Below, piece by piece: positions 51,281 to 61,029 of a stretch of 64,000 nucleotides of DNA; position 1 is the first letter of the stretch, and each line of letters begins with the position of its first letter. The notes beneath the pieces were generated by a model. It did not search any database. It had not been told where the DNA came from and saw only the letters and a program-made list of their open reading frames with translations. The translations under genes and the position numbers were made by a program. Origin of the DNA: Mariniflexile sp044335535 (GTDB taxonomy: Bacteria; Bacteroidota; Bacteroidia; Flavobacteriales; Flavobacteriaceae); the NCBI RefSeq assembly GCF_044335535.1, contig NZ_JBIQVZ010000006.1, positions 124,001 through 188,000 of the forward strand, in the 5' to 3' direction.

Positions 51281-53584
51281 ATGAATCAAGATTATATAAA
51301 ACCAGATTATTGGTCAATCATAGAAGAAGGGTTTGATGCATCGCGCGTTAAGTCTTCAGAAAGTCTTTTTAGTATTGGCAATGGTGCCATGGGACAGCGT
51401 GCCAATTTTGAAGAGCAGTATTCTGGTCATACCTTTCAAGGGAGTTACATAGCAGGTGTTTATTACCCAGACAAAACCAGAGTGGGATGGTGGAAAAATG
51501 GCTATCCGGAATATTTTGCCAAGGTACTTAATGCCCCAAGTTGGATTGGGATCGATGTTATTGTAAATGGTGAACAACTCGATTTATATACGTGTAAAAA
51601 AGTAGAAGACTTTAAGAGGGAACTGAACATGAAAGAAGGTTGGTTGTCAAGAAGTTTTAACGCAACACTTCAAAATAATACGGTCGTTCAAGTGGAGGCA
51701 AAACGCTTTTTAAGTTTGGAATTTGACGAACTTGGAGCCATTCAATACCGTGTAAAGCCTATAAACAAAGATGCAGAAATTATATTTCAGCCTTATTTAA
51801 GCAGTGGCATTACCAATAAAGACACGAATTGGGATGATAAGTTTTGGGATACATTACACGTAAACCATGAAAACCAACAAGCCTTTATCCAGGCTAAAAC
51901 CATGAAAACAGATTTCCATACATGTACATTTATGGAATCCCAATTATTTTTAAACGAAAAAGAAGTTGCTTTACAGCCAAGTGTTAAAACCACCGAAACA
52001 TCCATTTCTTTTAGTTACAAACAGCAAGTAAAAGCAAATGAAACAGTTGCCATCCATAAGTTTGGTGGCTATACGGTAGATAGAAACCACGAAAAAGAAG
52101 CATTAAATTCAGCAGCAAAAAACGTATTAAAAACTGCTGTGGGTTTAGGGTTTAATGCCCTGTTAGAAACCCAAAAACAAGCTTGGGAAAACATTTGGGA
52201 CATGGCCGATATTACCATTCAAGGCGATATCAAGGCACAACAAGGGATCCGTTTTAATATTTTCCAATTAAATCAAACCTATTTAGGTAAAGATTCGCGA
52301 TTGAATATCGGACCTAAAGGCTTTACGGGTGAAAAATATGGGGGCAGTACCTATTGGGATACCGAAGCCTATTGCATCCCGTTTTACATGGCAACAAAAA
52401 ACCAGCAGGTGGCAAAAACCTTATTGGAATACCGCTACAATCATTTAGAAAAAGCCATTGAAAATGCAGAAAAGTTAGGTTTTAAAAACGGAGCAGCGTT
52501 ATATCCCATGGTAACTATGAACGGTGAGGAATGCCATAACGAATGGGAAATTACTTTTGAAGAAATACATAGAAATGGTGCCATTGCTTTTGCTATTTAT
52601 AACTACCACCGCTACACGGGAGATTACAGTTATATACCAGAAAAAGGTTTAGAGGTTTTAATAGGGATTGCCCGTTTTTGGCAGCAGCGTGCTACATTTT
52701 CAACGGACAAAAACAAATATGTTATTTTAGGCGTTACGGGACCTAATGAATACGAAAACAACGTTAATAATAATTTTTATACCAATTATTTGGCACAGTG
52801 GTGTATTAATTATACTTTAGAGAATATTAGTAAGATTGAAGCAGAATATCCTTCAGATTATACCCGAATAATGAATAAGGTACGCTTATCTGAAAGTGAA
52901 TTAATAGATTGGAAAACTGTTGCAGAGACTATGTATTTTCCCTATTCTGAAAAGCATCAAGTCTATTTACAGCAAGATGGTTTTTTAGATAAAGAATTAA
53001 TTACGGTGACCGATTTAGATAAATCGAATCGTCCCATCAACCAGAAATGGAGTTGGGATAGAATCTTGCGCTCGCCTTATATAAAACAAGCAGATACCTT
53101 ACAAGGATTCTATTTTTTTGAAGAACATTTTTCTATAGAAGAATTGGAACGTCATTTCGATTTTTACGAACCATTTACCGTTCATGAAAGTTCGTTATCA
53201 CCTTGTGTACATAGCATACAAGCGGCCAAGTTAGATAGAATGGAACAGGCTTATACTTTTTATTTAAGAACATCGCGTTTAGATTTAGACGATTATAATC
53301 ATGAAGTTCACGAAGGTCTACACACAACGTCTATGGCAGGAACCTGGATGAGTATTGTAGAAGGTTTTGGAGGTATGCGTGTTAAAAATAACATGTTGTC
53401 ATTTACACCAAAAATACCAAAACAATGGGAAGGGTATTCGTTCAAAGTAAATTTTAGAAACCATATTTTGAAGGTAAGTGTGAATCAAAATCAAACAAAT
53501 TTTGAATTAATAAACGGTGAAGTACTAGAAATTTTAGTGAACAATAAGCCTCTAGTGCTTCAAAAGAAACAATTACTTCATTAA
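51281..53584 (+). CDS. GH65 maltose phosphorylase-type enzyme
   Basis: 767 residues without a signal peptide, hence cytoplasmic. GH65 features: FSIGNGAMGQRANFEEQYSGHTFQGSYIAGVYYPD at the N-terminus, GGSTYWDTEAYCIPFYMAT near residue 350, and GEECHNEWEITFEEIHRNGAIAFAIYNY, which contains the catalytic acid Glu. HEGLHTTSMAGTWMSIVEGFGGMRV, the phosphate-binding loop of phosphorylases, lies near the end. Reaction: maltose plus phosphate to beta-glucose 1-phosphate and glucose. The preceding gene supplies beta-phosphoglucomutase for the product. Trehalose or kojibiose specificity is less likely given the starch setting. Confidence 0.94.
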   Translation: MNQDYIKPDYWSIIEEGFDASRVKSSESLFSIGNGAMGQRANFEEQYSGHTFQGSYIAGVYYPDKTRVGWWKNGYPEYFAKVLNAPSWIGIDVIVNGEQLDLYTCKKVEDFKRELNMKEGWLSRSFNATLQNNTVVQVEAKRFLSLEFDELGAIQYRVKPINKDAEIIFQPYLSSGITNKDTNWDDKFWDTLHVNHENQQAFIQAKTMKTDFHTCTFMESQLFLNEKEVALQPSVKTTETSISFSYKQQVKANETVAIHKFGGYTVDRNHEKEALNSAAKNVLKTAVGLGFNALLETQKQAWENIWDMADITIQGDIKAQQGIRFNIFQLNQTYLGKDSRLNIGPKGFTGEKYGGSTYWDTEAYCIPFYMATKNQQVAKTLLEYRYNHLEKAIENAEKLGFKNGAALYPMVTMNGEECHNEWEITFEEIHRNGAIAFAIYNYHRYTGDYSYIPEKGLEVLIGIARFWQQRATFSTDKNKYVILGVTGPNEYENNVNNNFYTNYLAQWCINYTLENISKIEAEYPSDYTRIMNKVRLSESELIDWKTVAETMYFPYSEKHQVYLQQDGFLDKELITVTDLDKSNRPINQKWSWDRILRSPYIKQADTLQGFYFFEEHFSIEELERHFDFYEPFTVHESSLSPCVHSIQAAKLDRMEQAYTFYLRTSRLDLDDYNHEVHEGLHTTSMAGTWMSIVEGFGGMRVKNNMLSFTPKIPKQWEGYSFKVNFRNHILKVSVNQNQTNFELINGEVLEILVNNKPLVLQKKQLLH

Positions 53585-53624
53585 ATTAGTATATCGTTTA
53601 GTATGTATAATTTTTAAAATTAAT

Positions 53625-53656
53625 AGATGAAACACTCATTTCGTGGTGTTTCATCT
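53625..53656 (+). terminator. Hairpin after the GH65 gene
   Basis: AGATGAAACAC and GTGTTTCATCT form a perfect 11-bp stem over a 10-nt loop. The T tail is weak, so termination may be partial, and GH97 could be reached by read-through. Confidence 0.6.
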
Positions 53657-53916
53657 GACCAAATAAAAACAATAAAAAATAAACAGATGACACGAGCCTT
53701 TAGGCGAACTGGCGTAGCAAATATCCATGACCAAAACTTTACTCACTCAAGAAATGACTATTTGGGGTTATGGAATAGAGAATAGAAAATAGAAAATAGA
53801 ACCAAGAATCAAGAGCCAAGAATCAAGAGCCTTTGCAACTTTGAAGCTTTGCCTCTTTGAAACTTTGAAACTTTGCCTCTTTGAAACTTTGAAACTTTGA
53901 AAACAAATATAAACAG
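53657..53916. repeat. Intergenic stretch with a copied segment and TTTGAAAC word array
   Basis: From 53687 a short ATG frame (32 codons) follows a sequence very like the real start region at 53900 (AAACAGATGA). It overlaps the segment shared with 36427. From 53776 to 53905 the DNA is made of short recurring words (AATAGAAA, CAAGAATCAAGAGC, CTTTGAAACTTTG). I see no gene, and the frame is probably a decayed duplicate of a gene start. Confidence 0.55.
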
Positions 53917-56031
53917 ATGAAATCATTTATGATAACCCTTGCCGTTTTGATTTCGGCATACAGTCAGCTCAATGCCCAAGAATTAAAATCACCTAACGGC
54001 GCACTAACCATGCAGTTTTTGCTTGATAGTAATGGCACGCCAACCTATAAACTATCTTATAAGAATAACGCTGTTGTAAAACAAAGCCGTTTAGGTTTGG
54101 AATTAAAAAATGATAAAAAATCTTTGGTGAACGATTTTACAATTTCAAATACTGAAACAGCAACCTTTGATGAAACTTGGCAACCTGTTTGGGGCGAGGT
54201 GAAAGCCATTCGGAACCATTATAACGAATTAGCGGTTACTTTGACCCAGAATGAAACAGATAGAACCATGGTAATCCGTTTTCGCATGTTTAACGAAGGT
54301 TTAGGATTTCGCTACGAGTTTCCTGCTCAAAAAAACTTAGTGTATTTTGTAATCAAAGAAGAGAAAACACAGTTCGCTATGGCAGGAGACCATACCGCAT
54401 TTTGGATTCCGGGAGATTATGATACGCAAGAATACGATTATACAGAATCCAAACTCTCTGAAATTCGTGGAAAATATGATGAAGCAGTAACAAGTAATGC
54501 ATCTCAAGAACAGTTTTCCAAAACAGGTGTGCAAACTGCCTTAATGATGAAAACCGATGAGGGATTATATATAAACATTCATGAAGCGGCATTAATCAAT
54601 TATTCTTGTATGCATCTAAATCTGGATGATGAAAACATGGTTTTTCAATCTTGGCTAACACCAGATGCCGTTGGCGATAAAGGCTATATGCAAGCGCCTT
54701 CAAACTCACCTTGGAGAACGATTATGGTAAGTGATGATGCACGGGATATTTTATCATCTAAAATGACATTAAACTTAAACGATCCTTGTGCCATAGAAGA
54801 TACTTCTTGGATTAAACCAGTAAAATATATCGGTGTTTGGTGGGAAATGATCACAGGGAAGAGCTCTTGGGCTTATACAGATGAATTGCCTGCAGTACAG
54901 CTTGGAGTTACCGATTATACTAAAGTAAAGCCCAACAGTACACACGCTGCAAACAATACCAAAGTGAAACATTATATTGATTTTGCTGCACAACATGGTT
55001 TTGATGCTGTTTTGGTTGAAGGTTGGAATGAGGGTTGGGAAGATTGGTTTGGGAAATCTAAAGACTATGTGTTCGATTTTGTCACGCCATATCCAGATTT
55101 TGATGTGGAAGCGATTCATGCCTATGCAAAATCTAAAGGCGTTAAAATGGTCATGCACCACGAAACGTCCGGATCGGTTCGAAATTATGAACGTCACATG
55201 GATCAAGCCTATCAGTTTATGAAAGACAACGGTTATGATGCCGTAAAGAGTGGCTATGTTGGTAATATCTTGCCAAGAGGCGAACACCATTATAGCCAAT
55301 GGATTATAAACCATTATCAATATGCTATTGAAAAAGCGGCCGATTATAAAATTATGGTCAATGCACACGAAGCTATTCGCCCTACGGGAATATGTAGAAC
55401 CTATCCCAATTTAATAGGAAATGAATCTGCTAGAGGTACCGAATTTCAAGCCTTCGGAGGTTCTAAACCTAATCATGTTACCATATTGCCATTTACGCGC
55501 TTAATAGGTGGTCCTATGGATTATACCCCAGGAATTTTCGAAATGGATATTAGTAAATTAAACCCTAACAATGATTCTCATGTAAACAGTACGCTTGCAA
55601 ATCAGTTGGCATTATATGTGACCATGTACAGCCCCTTGCAAATGGCGGCCGATTTACCCGAGCATTACGAACAATTTATGGATGCCTTTCAGTTTATAAA
55701 AGATGTGGCAATCGATTGGGATGAAAGTGTGTATTTAGAAGCAGAACCGGGTAATTATATTACTGTTGCACGTAAAGAAAAAGGTGCTAACAATTGGTTT
55801 GTTGGTAATGTTAATGGTAATGAAGCCAGAACATCGAACATAACCTTCGATTTTTTAGATAAGGATAAAAAGTATATGGCGACCATTTATGCCGATGCCA
55901 AAGATGCGCACTATAAAACCAATCCGCAGGCCTATACCATTAAAACAAAAAAGGTCACTAGTAAATCGAAACTATCGCAAGTGTCTGTTGCAGGTGGGGG
56001 TTATGCCATTAGTATTATAGAAGTTAAATAG
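53917..56031 (+). CDS. GH97 alpha-glucosidase (SusB-like)
   Basis: 704 residues; signal peptide MKSFMITLAVLISAYSQLNA/QE. The N-terminal beta-sandwich (LKSPNGALTMQFLLDSNGTPTYKLSYKN) is followed by the barrel with KYIGVWWEMITGKSSWAY, a GFDAVLVEGWNEGWEDWF motif, MVNAHEAIRPTG and NLIGNESARGTEFQAFGGSKPNHVTILPFTR. The glutamates in the last two motifs match the calcium and acid/base residues of the inverting SusB subgroup. It releases glucose from non-reducing ends of maltooligosaccharides in the periplasm. It is followed at 82 bp by the first GH13 gene. Confidence 0.94.
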   Translation: MKSFMITLAVLISAYSQLNAQELKSPNGALTMQFLLDSNGTPTYKLSYKNNAVVKQSRLGLELKNDKKSLVNDFTISNTETATFDETWQPVWGEVKAIRNHYNELAVTLTQNETDRTMVIRFRMFNEGLGFRYEFPAQKNLVYFVIKEEKTQFAMAGDHTAFWIPGDYDTQEYDYTESKLSEIRGKYDEAVTSNASQEQFSKTGVQTALMMKTDEGLYINIHEAALINYSCMHLNLDDENMVFQSWLTPDAVGDKGYMQAPSNSPWRTIMVSDDARDILSSKMTLNLNDPCAIEDTSWIKPVKYIGVWWEMITGKSSWAYTDELPAVQLGVTDYTKVKPNSTHAANNTKVKHYIDFAAQHGFDAVLVEGWNEGWEDWFGKSKDYVFDFVTPYPDFDVEAIHAYAKSKGVKMVMHHETSGSVRNYERHMDQAYQFMKDNGYDAVKSGYVGNILPRGEHHYSQWIINHYQYAIEKAADYKIMVNAHEAIRPTGICRTYPNLIGNESARGTEFQAFGGSKPNHVTILPFTRLIGGPMDYTPGIFEMDISKLNPNNDSHVNSTLANQLALYVTMYSPLQMAADLPEHYEQFMDAFQFIKDVAIDWDESVYLEAEPGNYITVARKEKGANNWFVGNVNGNEARTSNITFDFLDKDKKYMATIYADAKDAHYKTNPQAYTIKTKKVTSKSKLSQVSVAGGGYAISIIEVK

Positions 56032-56113
56032 GTTGTATTTTTTTAATTATTCCTGTTAGTAAATAAATAAAAGAGGCATGCGTCATAGAAGTTTCATTTA
56101 AAATGAATAAAAA

Positions 56114-58060
56114 ATGATAAAGGTAAGTAGTATATTTATTGTGTGGTTAACGGTTTTAAATATGCCGTTAAGTCATATAAACAATGAGGATTCAATTGTA
56201 GCTCATAAAAATAGTTTGGCAGTGGAACACAATGATATTGAACGTATAGAACCCTCAAATTGGTGGGTAGGCTTTAAAGATTCCGAATTACAGTTATTGG
56301 TAAAGCATCCAAACATAGCTACAGCCATACCAGAAATAAATTATGCTGGCGTGTCAATTAAAAAAGTACATCAAGCAGATAGCGAAAACTACTTGTTTAT
56401 AGATTTAAATATAGATAAAACTGCCAAGGCAGGAAAATTCGATATTGTATTTAAGTTTGAAAATGGCAATAAAAAAATACAAACCTACGAACTGAAACCA
56501 AGAAAAAAGCCTGCTGAAGACTACATAGGGTTTGATAGTTCAGACGTTGTTTATCTTATCACGCCCGATAGATTTTCTAATGGAAACCCATCAAACGATA
56601 TTAATGAAGATTTACTGGAAAAAACGATTGATAGAACCAATGATTATGCACGGCACGGTGGTGATATCCAAGGGATTATCAATCATTTGGATTATATAGA
56701 GAGTATGGGCTTTACTGCCATTTGGCCCTGCCCGTTATTGACTAATAATATGCCAAGTAGCTCGTATCATGGCTATGCCATGACCGATTTTTATGAAATT
56801 GATCCTCGGTTTGGAACTTTAAAAGAATATCTTGAATTAGCACATAAAGCGAAAGAAAAGGGTATGAAACTTATTATGGATCAAGTGGCAAATCATTGTG
56901 GGTTGGAACACTGGTGGATGAAGGATTTACCATTTAAAGATTGGGTGAATTATCAAGAAAATTACGAGGATAATAAAGATTCATGGGATAATAAAGCGAC
57001 CATTACATCCAATCACAGACGTACCAGTAACCAAGATATTTATTCGGCTAAAAAAGATAGAGAAGAAATGAGCGATGGTTGGTTTGTATCTGGAATGCCA
57101 GATTTAAATCAACGCAATCCGTTTATGGCAAAGTATATTGTCCAAAATAGTATTTGGTGGATTGAAACTGCTGGTTTAGGGGGTATTCGCCAAGATACCT
57201 ATCCATATTCCGATAAAGAATTTATGGGACAGTGGGCAGGTGCCATTATGGAGCAATATCCTAATTTTAGTATTGTTGGCGAAGAATGGAGCTATAATCC
57301 ATTAATCATTGGATATTGGCAAAAAGGCGCTAACAATAGAGATGGGTACAAATCCAATTTAAGATCGCCCATGGATTTTGCGATGCAGCGTCAAATAGTG
57401 TATGGGTTGAATGAATGGGAAGGCTGGGACACCGGTTTGGTTAAAATGTATGAAGGGTTGGCGAACGATTTCCACTACGCAACGCCAAAGGATATTATGG
57501 TTTTCCCCGACAACCACGATATGAGTCGCATTTTTACCCAATTGAAGGAAGATGTAGCCCATACCAAAATGGCACTGGGTTACCTCTTAACATTACCTAG
57601 AATTCCACAAATCTATTATGGTACCGAAATTTTAATGAATGATTCGGCAAACCCAGGAGACCACGGCTTAATACGTACCGATTTCCCTGGAGGTTGGCAA
57701 GGAGATGCCGTAAATGCATTTACTGGTGAAGGTTTAAACGATGCCCAAAAGGATATGCAGTCGTTTGTGAAAAAAGTGTTGAACTATCGTAAAACCAGCA
57801 AAGCCATTCACGATGGGAAAACCATTCATTTTGCACCGCTTACGGGTACTTATTTATTGTTTAGAATTATTGATGGAGAAACAGTTGCAGTAATAATAAA
57901 TAAGAATGATAGTCCGATAACAATCGATTTGAAACGTTATGATGAAATAGGTTTAAAAGGCAAAACCTTAAAAAATATTGTGACTAATGAAACTTTTGTT
58001 TGGAAAGATGAGATGGTATTAAACTCAAAAGGAATCACCATTTTATCAACTAAAATTTAA
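56114..58060 (+). CDS. GH13 neopullulanase/cyclomaltodextrinase-type enzyme (SusA-like)
   Basis: 648 residues with an N-terminal hydrophobic export signal. Residues ~35-140 form the cyclomaltodextrinase N domain (IEPSNWWVGFKDSELQLLVKHPN). The catalytic barrel has VVYLITPDRFSNGNPSND, LIMDQVANHCG, GLGGIRQDTYPY (nucleophile Asp), IVGEEWSYNP (acid Glu) and VFPDNHDMSRIF. It hydrolyses maltodextrins or pullulan in the periplasm. The stop at 58060 is 2 bp before the next ATG, so the two GH13 genes are tightly coupled. Confidence 0.94.
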   Translation: MIKVSSIFIVWLTVLNMPLSHINNEDSIVAHKNSLAVEHNDIERIEPSNWWVGFKDSELQLLVKHPNIATAIPEINYAGVSIKKVHQADSENYLFIDLNIDKTAKAGKFDIVFKFENGNKKIQTYELKPRKKPAEDYIGFDSSDVVYLITPDRFSNGNPSNDINEDLLEKTIDRTNDYARHGGDIQGIINHLDYIESMGFTAIWPCPLLTNNMPSSSYHGYAMTDFYEIDPRFGTLKEYLELAHKAKEKGMKLIMDQVANHCGLEHWWMKDLPFKDWVNYQENYEDNKDSWDNKATITSNHRRTSNQDIYSAKKDREEMSDGWFVSGMPDLNQRNPFMAKYIVQNSIWWIETAGLGGIRQDTYPYSDKEFMGQWAGAIMEQYPNFSIVGEEWSYNPLIIGYWQKGANNRDGYKSNLRSPMDFAMQRQIVYGLNEWEGWDTGLVKMYEGLANDFHYATPKDIMVFPDNHDMSRIFTQLKEDVAHTKMALGYLLTLPRIPQIYYGTEILMNDSANPGDHGLIRTDFPGGWQGDAVNAFTGEGLNDAQKDMQSFVKKVLNYRKTSKAIHDGKTIHFAPLTGTYLLFRIIDGETVAVIINKNDSPITIDLKRYDEIGLKGKTLKNIVTNETFVWKDEMVLNSKGITILSTKI

Positions 58061-58062
58061 TA

Positions 58063-59958
58063 ATGAATCAATCTTTAGCTTACATCCCACGCTTTGTTTT
58101 TATTGTATTTTTAGGATTGCTTGGCTGTAATGGTGAAAAGAAAGCCGATATATCCCAAGAACCATCAATTTCAGATAGTCAAAAAAAGCAAGTGGTTTAT
58201 CAGGTATTTACACGCTTATTTGGTAACACAAACACAAACAATAAACCTTGGGGCAGCATAGAAGAAAATGGTGTGGGCAAGTTTAACGACTTTACAGATA
58301 AAGCATTAAAGGAGATTAAGGATTTAGGGGTAACGCATATTTGGTACACAGGTGTGCCACACCATAATGTCATTACAGATTATAGTAAATATGGCATTTC
58401 CAACGACGACCCCGATGTCGTAAAAGGCCGTGCAGGGTCGCCTTACGCCGTAAAAGATTATTACAATGTAAATCCAGATTTAGCTGTACATGTTGAAAAC
58501 AGATTGCAAGAGTTTAGGGATTTAATTGAAAGAACCCATACGGCAGGATTAAAGGTGATTATTGATATAGTGCCAAATCATGTAGCCCGAAATTACCAAG
58601 GTTTAACCAACCCAAAAGGAGTAGAGGATTTTGGTGCTTCAGACGATAAATCGAAGGTTTATCATGTAAATAACAACTTTTATTACAATCCGAATGACGC
58701 TTTTAAAGTGCCGGAATGGGAACAAGGCTATACACCTTTAGGAGCCGAAAAACATCCGTTAGAAGATCATGTATTTTATGAAAATCCTGCAAAATGGACA
58801 GGTAATGGTTCACGATTAGCTCAACCCAATCCAAACGATTGGTACGAAACCGTTAAAATTAATTATGGTGTTTCGCCAGATGGCAAAAAAGACTTTGACG
58901 AATTACCTGCAGGTTTTGAAAATAAGGATTATAAAAAGCATGTTGAATTTTGGAAAGATAAAACGGTTCCAAATTCTTGGAAAAAATTCAGGAATATTGC
59001 ACTCTATTGGATAAATTTTGGTGTTGATGGTTTCCGTTACGACATGGCAGAAATGGTGCCCGTTGAGTTTTGGAGCTATATGAATTCCAGTATTAAAATG
59101 AAAAACCCAAACGCTTTTTTAATGGCAGAAGTGTACAACCCAAGTTTGTACAGAGATTACATTAAAAAAGGAAAAATGGATTATTTGTATGATAAAGTGC
59201 AGTTATATGACACCATAAAACATATTATGCAAGGTTATGGTAAAACCGATCATATTCCGGCTATTCAAAATGACTTAAAAGATATTGAGCATCACATGTT
59301 GCATTTTTTAGAGAATCATGACGAGCAACGTATTGCAAGTCCCGAATTTGCGGGAAGTGCAGAAAAAGGAAAACCGGCTATGGTAGTTTCTGCTACAATA
59401 GGCACTTCGCCAACTATGGTCTATTTTGGACAGGAATTGGGCGAGCCAGGTGCCGAGAATGCCGGTTTTGGACACCCTTCAAGAACGTCTATTTTTGATT
59501 ATATTGGAGTGCCCCATTTACAGCGTTGGGTTAATAACAAACAATTTTACGGCGGACAATCTACCGAAGCCGAAAAGTCATTGCGGGATTTTTACAAACG
59601 CCTGTTAAATTTCACGATTAATAGTTCGGCATTAATGGGAAATTATCAAGACATCCATCTATTCAATAGAAAAAACACTGAAAATTATAGTGATAACGTA
59701 TTGTCTTTTATACGTTGGAGTCCTGATGAAAAATTAATCATTGTTTCAAATTTTGATGCCGATAATGGTCAGGAATTCCAATTAAAAATACCTCAGGATA
59801 TTATTAAAGCATGGAATTTAGTAGATGGAAATTATAAAGTAAAGGACGAATTATATAAAGCGTTTTCGTCTGCTATTGTAGTTGAAAATGGTGTTGGAAG
59901 TATCAAAATAAAATTGAAAAGCTTAGAATCTTTTATTTTAAAGGTAGAACTCATTTAA
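58063..59958 (+). CDS. GH13 alpha-amylase-type lipoprotein
   Basis: 631 residues with a lipobox (LGLLGC, Cys about 23). GH13 regions: VVYQVFTRLFGN at the barrel start, IIDIVPNHVARN, VDGFRYDMAEMVP (nucleophile Asp), FLMAEVYNPSLY (acid Glu) and FLENHDEQRIAS. A long insert near 195-290 (GASDDKSKVYHVNNNFYYNPNDAF) separates the early barrel strands. As a lipoprotein it is placed at the outer membrane or periplasmic face and complements the T9SS-secreted GH13 on the - strand. It ends the + strand starch operon. Confidence 0.93.
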   Translation: MNQSLAYIPRFVFIVFLGLLGCNGEKKADISQEPSISDSQKKQVVYQVFTRLFGNTNTNNKPWGSIEENGVGKFNDFTDKALKEIKDLGVTHIWYTGVPHHNVITDYSKYGISNDDPDVVKGRAGSPYAVKDYYNVNPDLAVHVENRLQEFRDLIERTHTAGLKVIIDIVPNHVARNYQGLTNPKGVEDFGASDDKSKVYHVNNNFYYNPNDAFKVPEWEQGYTPLGAEKHPLEDHVFYENPAKWTGNGSRLAQPNPNDWYETVKINYGVSPDGKKDFDELPAGFENKDYKKHVEFWKDKTVPNSWKKFRNIALYWINFGVDGFRYDMAEMVPVEFWSYMNSSIKMKNPNAFLMAEVYNPSLYRDYIKKGKMDYLYDKVQLYDTIKHIMQGYGKTDHIPAIQNDLKDIEHHMLHFLENHDEQRIASPEFAGSAEKGKPAMVVSATIGTSPTMVYFGQELGEPGAENAGFGHPSRTSIFDYIGVPHLQRWVNNKQFYGGQSTEAEKSLRDFYKRLLNFTINSSALMGNYQDIHLFNRKNTENYSDNVLSFIRWSPDEKLIIVSNFDADNGQEFQLKIPQDIIKAWNLVDGNYKVKDELYKAFSSAIVVENGVGSIKIKLKSLESFILKVELI

Positions 59959-60243
59959 AGTTTTTCAATTTGCTAAAAAATTGCTGATTTCAGCTCTGTT
60001 TTTGCCTTTTCTTCCTTCCGTAGCTTTTCCAACGCGACAAGCTGGCTCCTTCTCTAAAAAGGTTTACTAAACCTTTTCTTTACGCTCGGCCCTAACTCAA
60101 AAAAGCCTTCAACAGAACTAAAACCCTCTAATTTTCGCTTAATTTCAAAAACTTTAAATGAGTTCGTATATTAAATAGTATAACACACAGTTGTTCATGC
60201 AGTTGTTCATGTAATTTTTTTTCAGGATGGACACCAGTTTTTA
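59959..60243. other. Gene-free stretch after the starch operon
   Basis: No gene. It has a short palindrome AAAAGGTTTACTAAACCTTTT near 60056-60076 and a doubled CAGTTGTTCATG near 60188-60211. Some of the sequence between 59990 and 60110 looks like decayed coding or repeat DNA but cannot be assigned. Confidence 0.45.
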
Positions 60244-60277
60244 AAAGAGGACTTCATTTTTTTGAAGCCCTCTTTTT
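60244..60277 (+). terminator. Terminator
   Basis: AGAGGACTTCA pairs with TGAAGCCCTCT with one mismatch across a T-rich loop and is followed by TTTTTTT. It separates the starch operon from the YceI gene. Confidence 0.8.
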
Positions 60278-60398
60278 TTATTGAAATAGGCTATGTTATA
60301 ACTGTTGGATAGCCTATTAAATTTCGATATGACAAAAATCATATTTTAATACTTGGTTTCGAATGAACTTTGTAGCATAATTAAAAACAATAAAACTT

Positions 60399-60983
60399 AT
60401 GAATCCAAATAAAAGAAATTACAAAAGAGTTTTAAACTTGATGGCTCTTTTTATTTTAACATGTAATTTAATTCAAGCGCAACAATTCAATTTAATAAAC
60501 AAAGAATCTTCATTAACCGTTTTAGGAACTTCAAGTTTACACGATTGGCACATTACTGCCGAACAACAAAGCGGAAAAATAATTTTTAAAAACCTTGAAA
60601 CAGGTGACATTGATAAATGCACAGTTGATATAGCTGTAGAAAGCTTAAAAAGTGGTAAATCTTCTATGGATAAAAATACTTATAAAGCTTTAAAATCAAA
60701 TTCTTATAAAACAATTTCTTTTCAATTGATCGAGGTTAAAGAAACTTCAAGCAAAGGAAACGGCAAGTTTACAGTAAAAGCAGATGGCGACTTAACCATT
60801 TCGGGTGTTAAGAAACGCATTCCCTTAGAGTTTACTTTAAGCATTGTGGGAAATAAAATAACACTCACTGGTGAAAAGAAAATTAAGATGACCGACTTTA
60901 AGGTCGATCCACCAAAGGCATTATTAGGTACCATAACAACAGGCGACGATATAACAATTAAATTTTCAACCATATTTAAATAA
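60399..60983 (+). CDS. YceI-family periplasmic lipocalin-like protein
   Basis: 194 residues; signal peptide cleaved near IQA/QQ. The YceI fold is seen in SSLTVLGTSSLHDWHITAEQQSGKI, DIAVESLKSGKSSMDKNTYKALKSNSYKTISF and GDLTISGVKKRIPLEFTLSIVGNKITLTGEKKIKMTDFKVDPPK. YceI proteins bind long polyisoprenoid or amphiphilic molecules in a beta-barrel cavity; physiological roles vary. It lies 46 bp before an outer-membrane barrel gene, and a second YceI-like gene follows that one. Confidence 0.93.
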   Translation: MNPNKRNYKRVLNLMALFILTCNLIQAQQFNLINKESSLTVLGTSSLHDWHITAEQQSGKIIFKNLETGDIDKCTVDIAVESLKSGKSSMDKNTYKALKSNSYKTISFQLIEVKETSSKGNGKFTVKADGDLTISGVKKRIPLEFTLSIVGNKITLTGEKKIKMTDFKVDPPKALLGTITTGDDITIKFSTIFK

Positions 60984-61029
60984 ACCAAACAATTTAATAA
61001 CCAAACAATAAAAATTAAAAACAGAAATT

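Noticed and set aside
54775..55368. Long - strand frame (197 codons) inside GH97
   Set aside because: Antisense to a well-supported enzyme gene and without family features; typical shadow frame.
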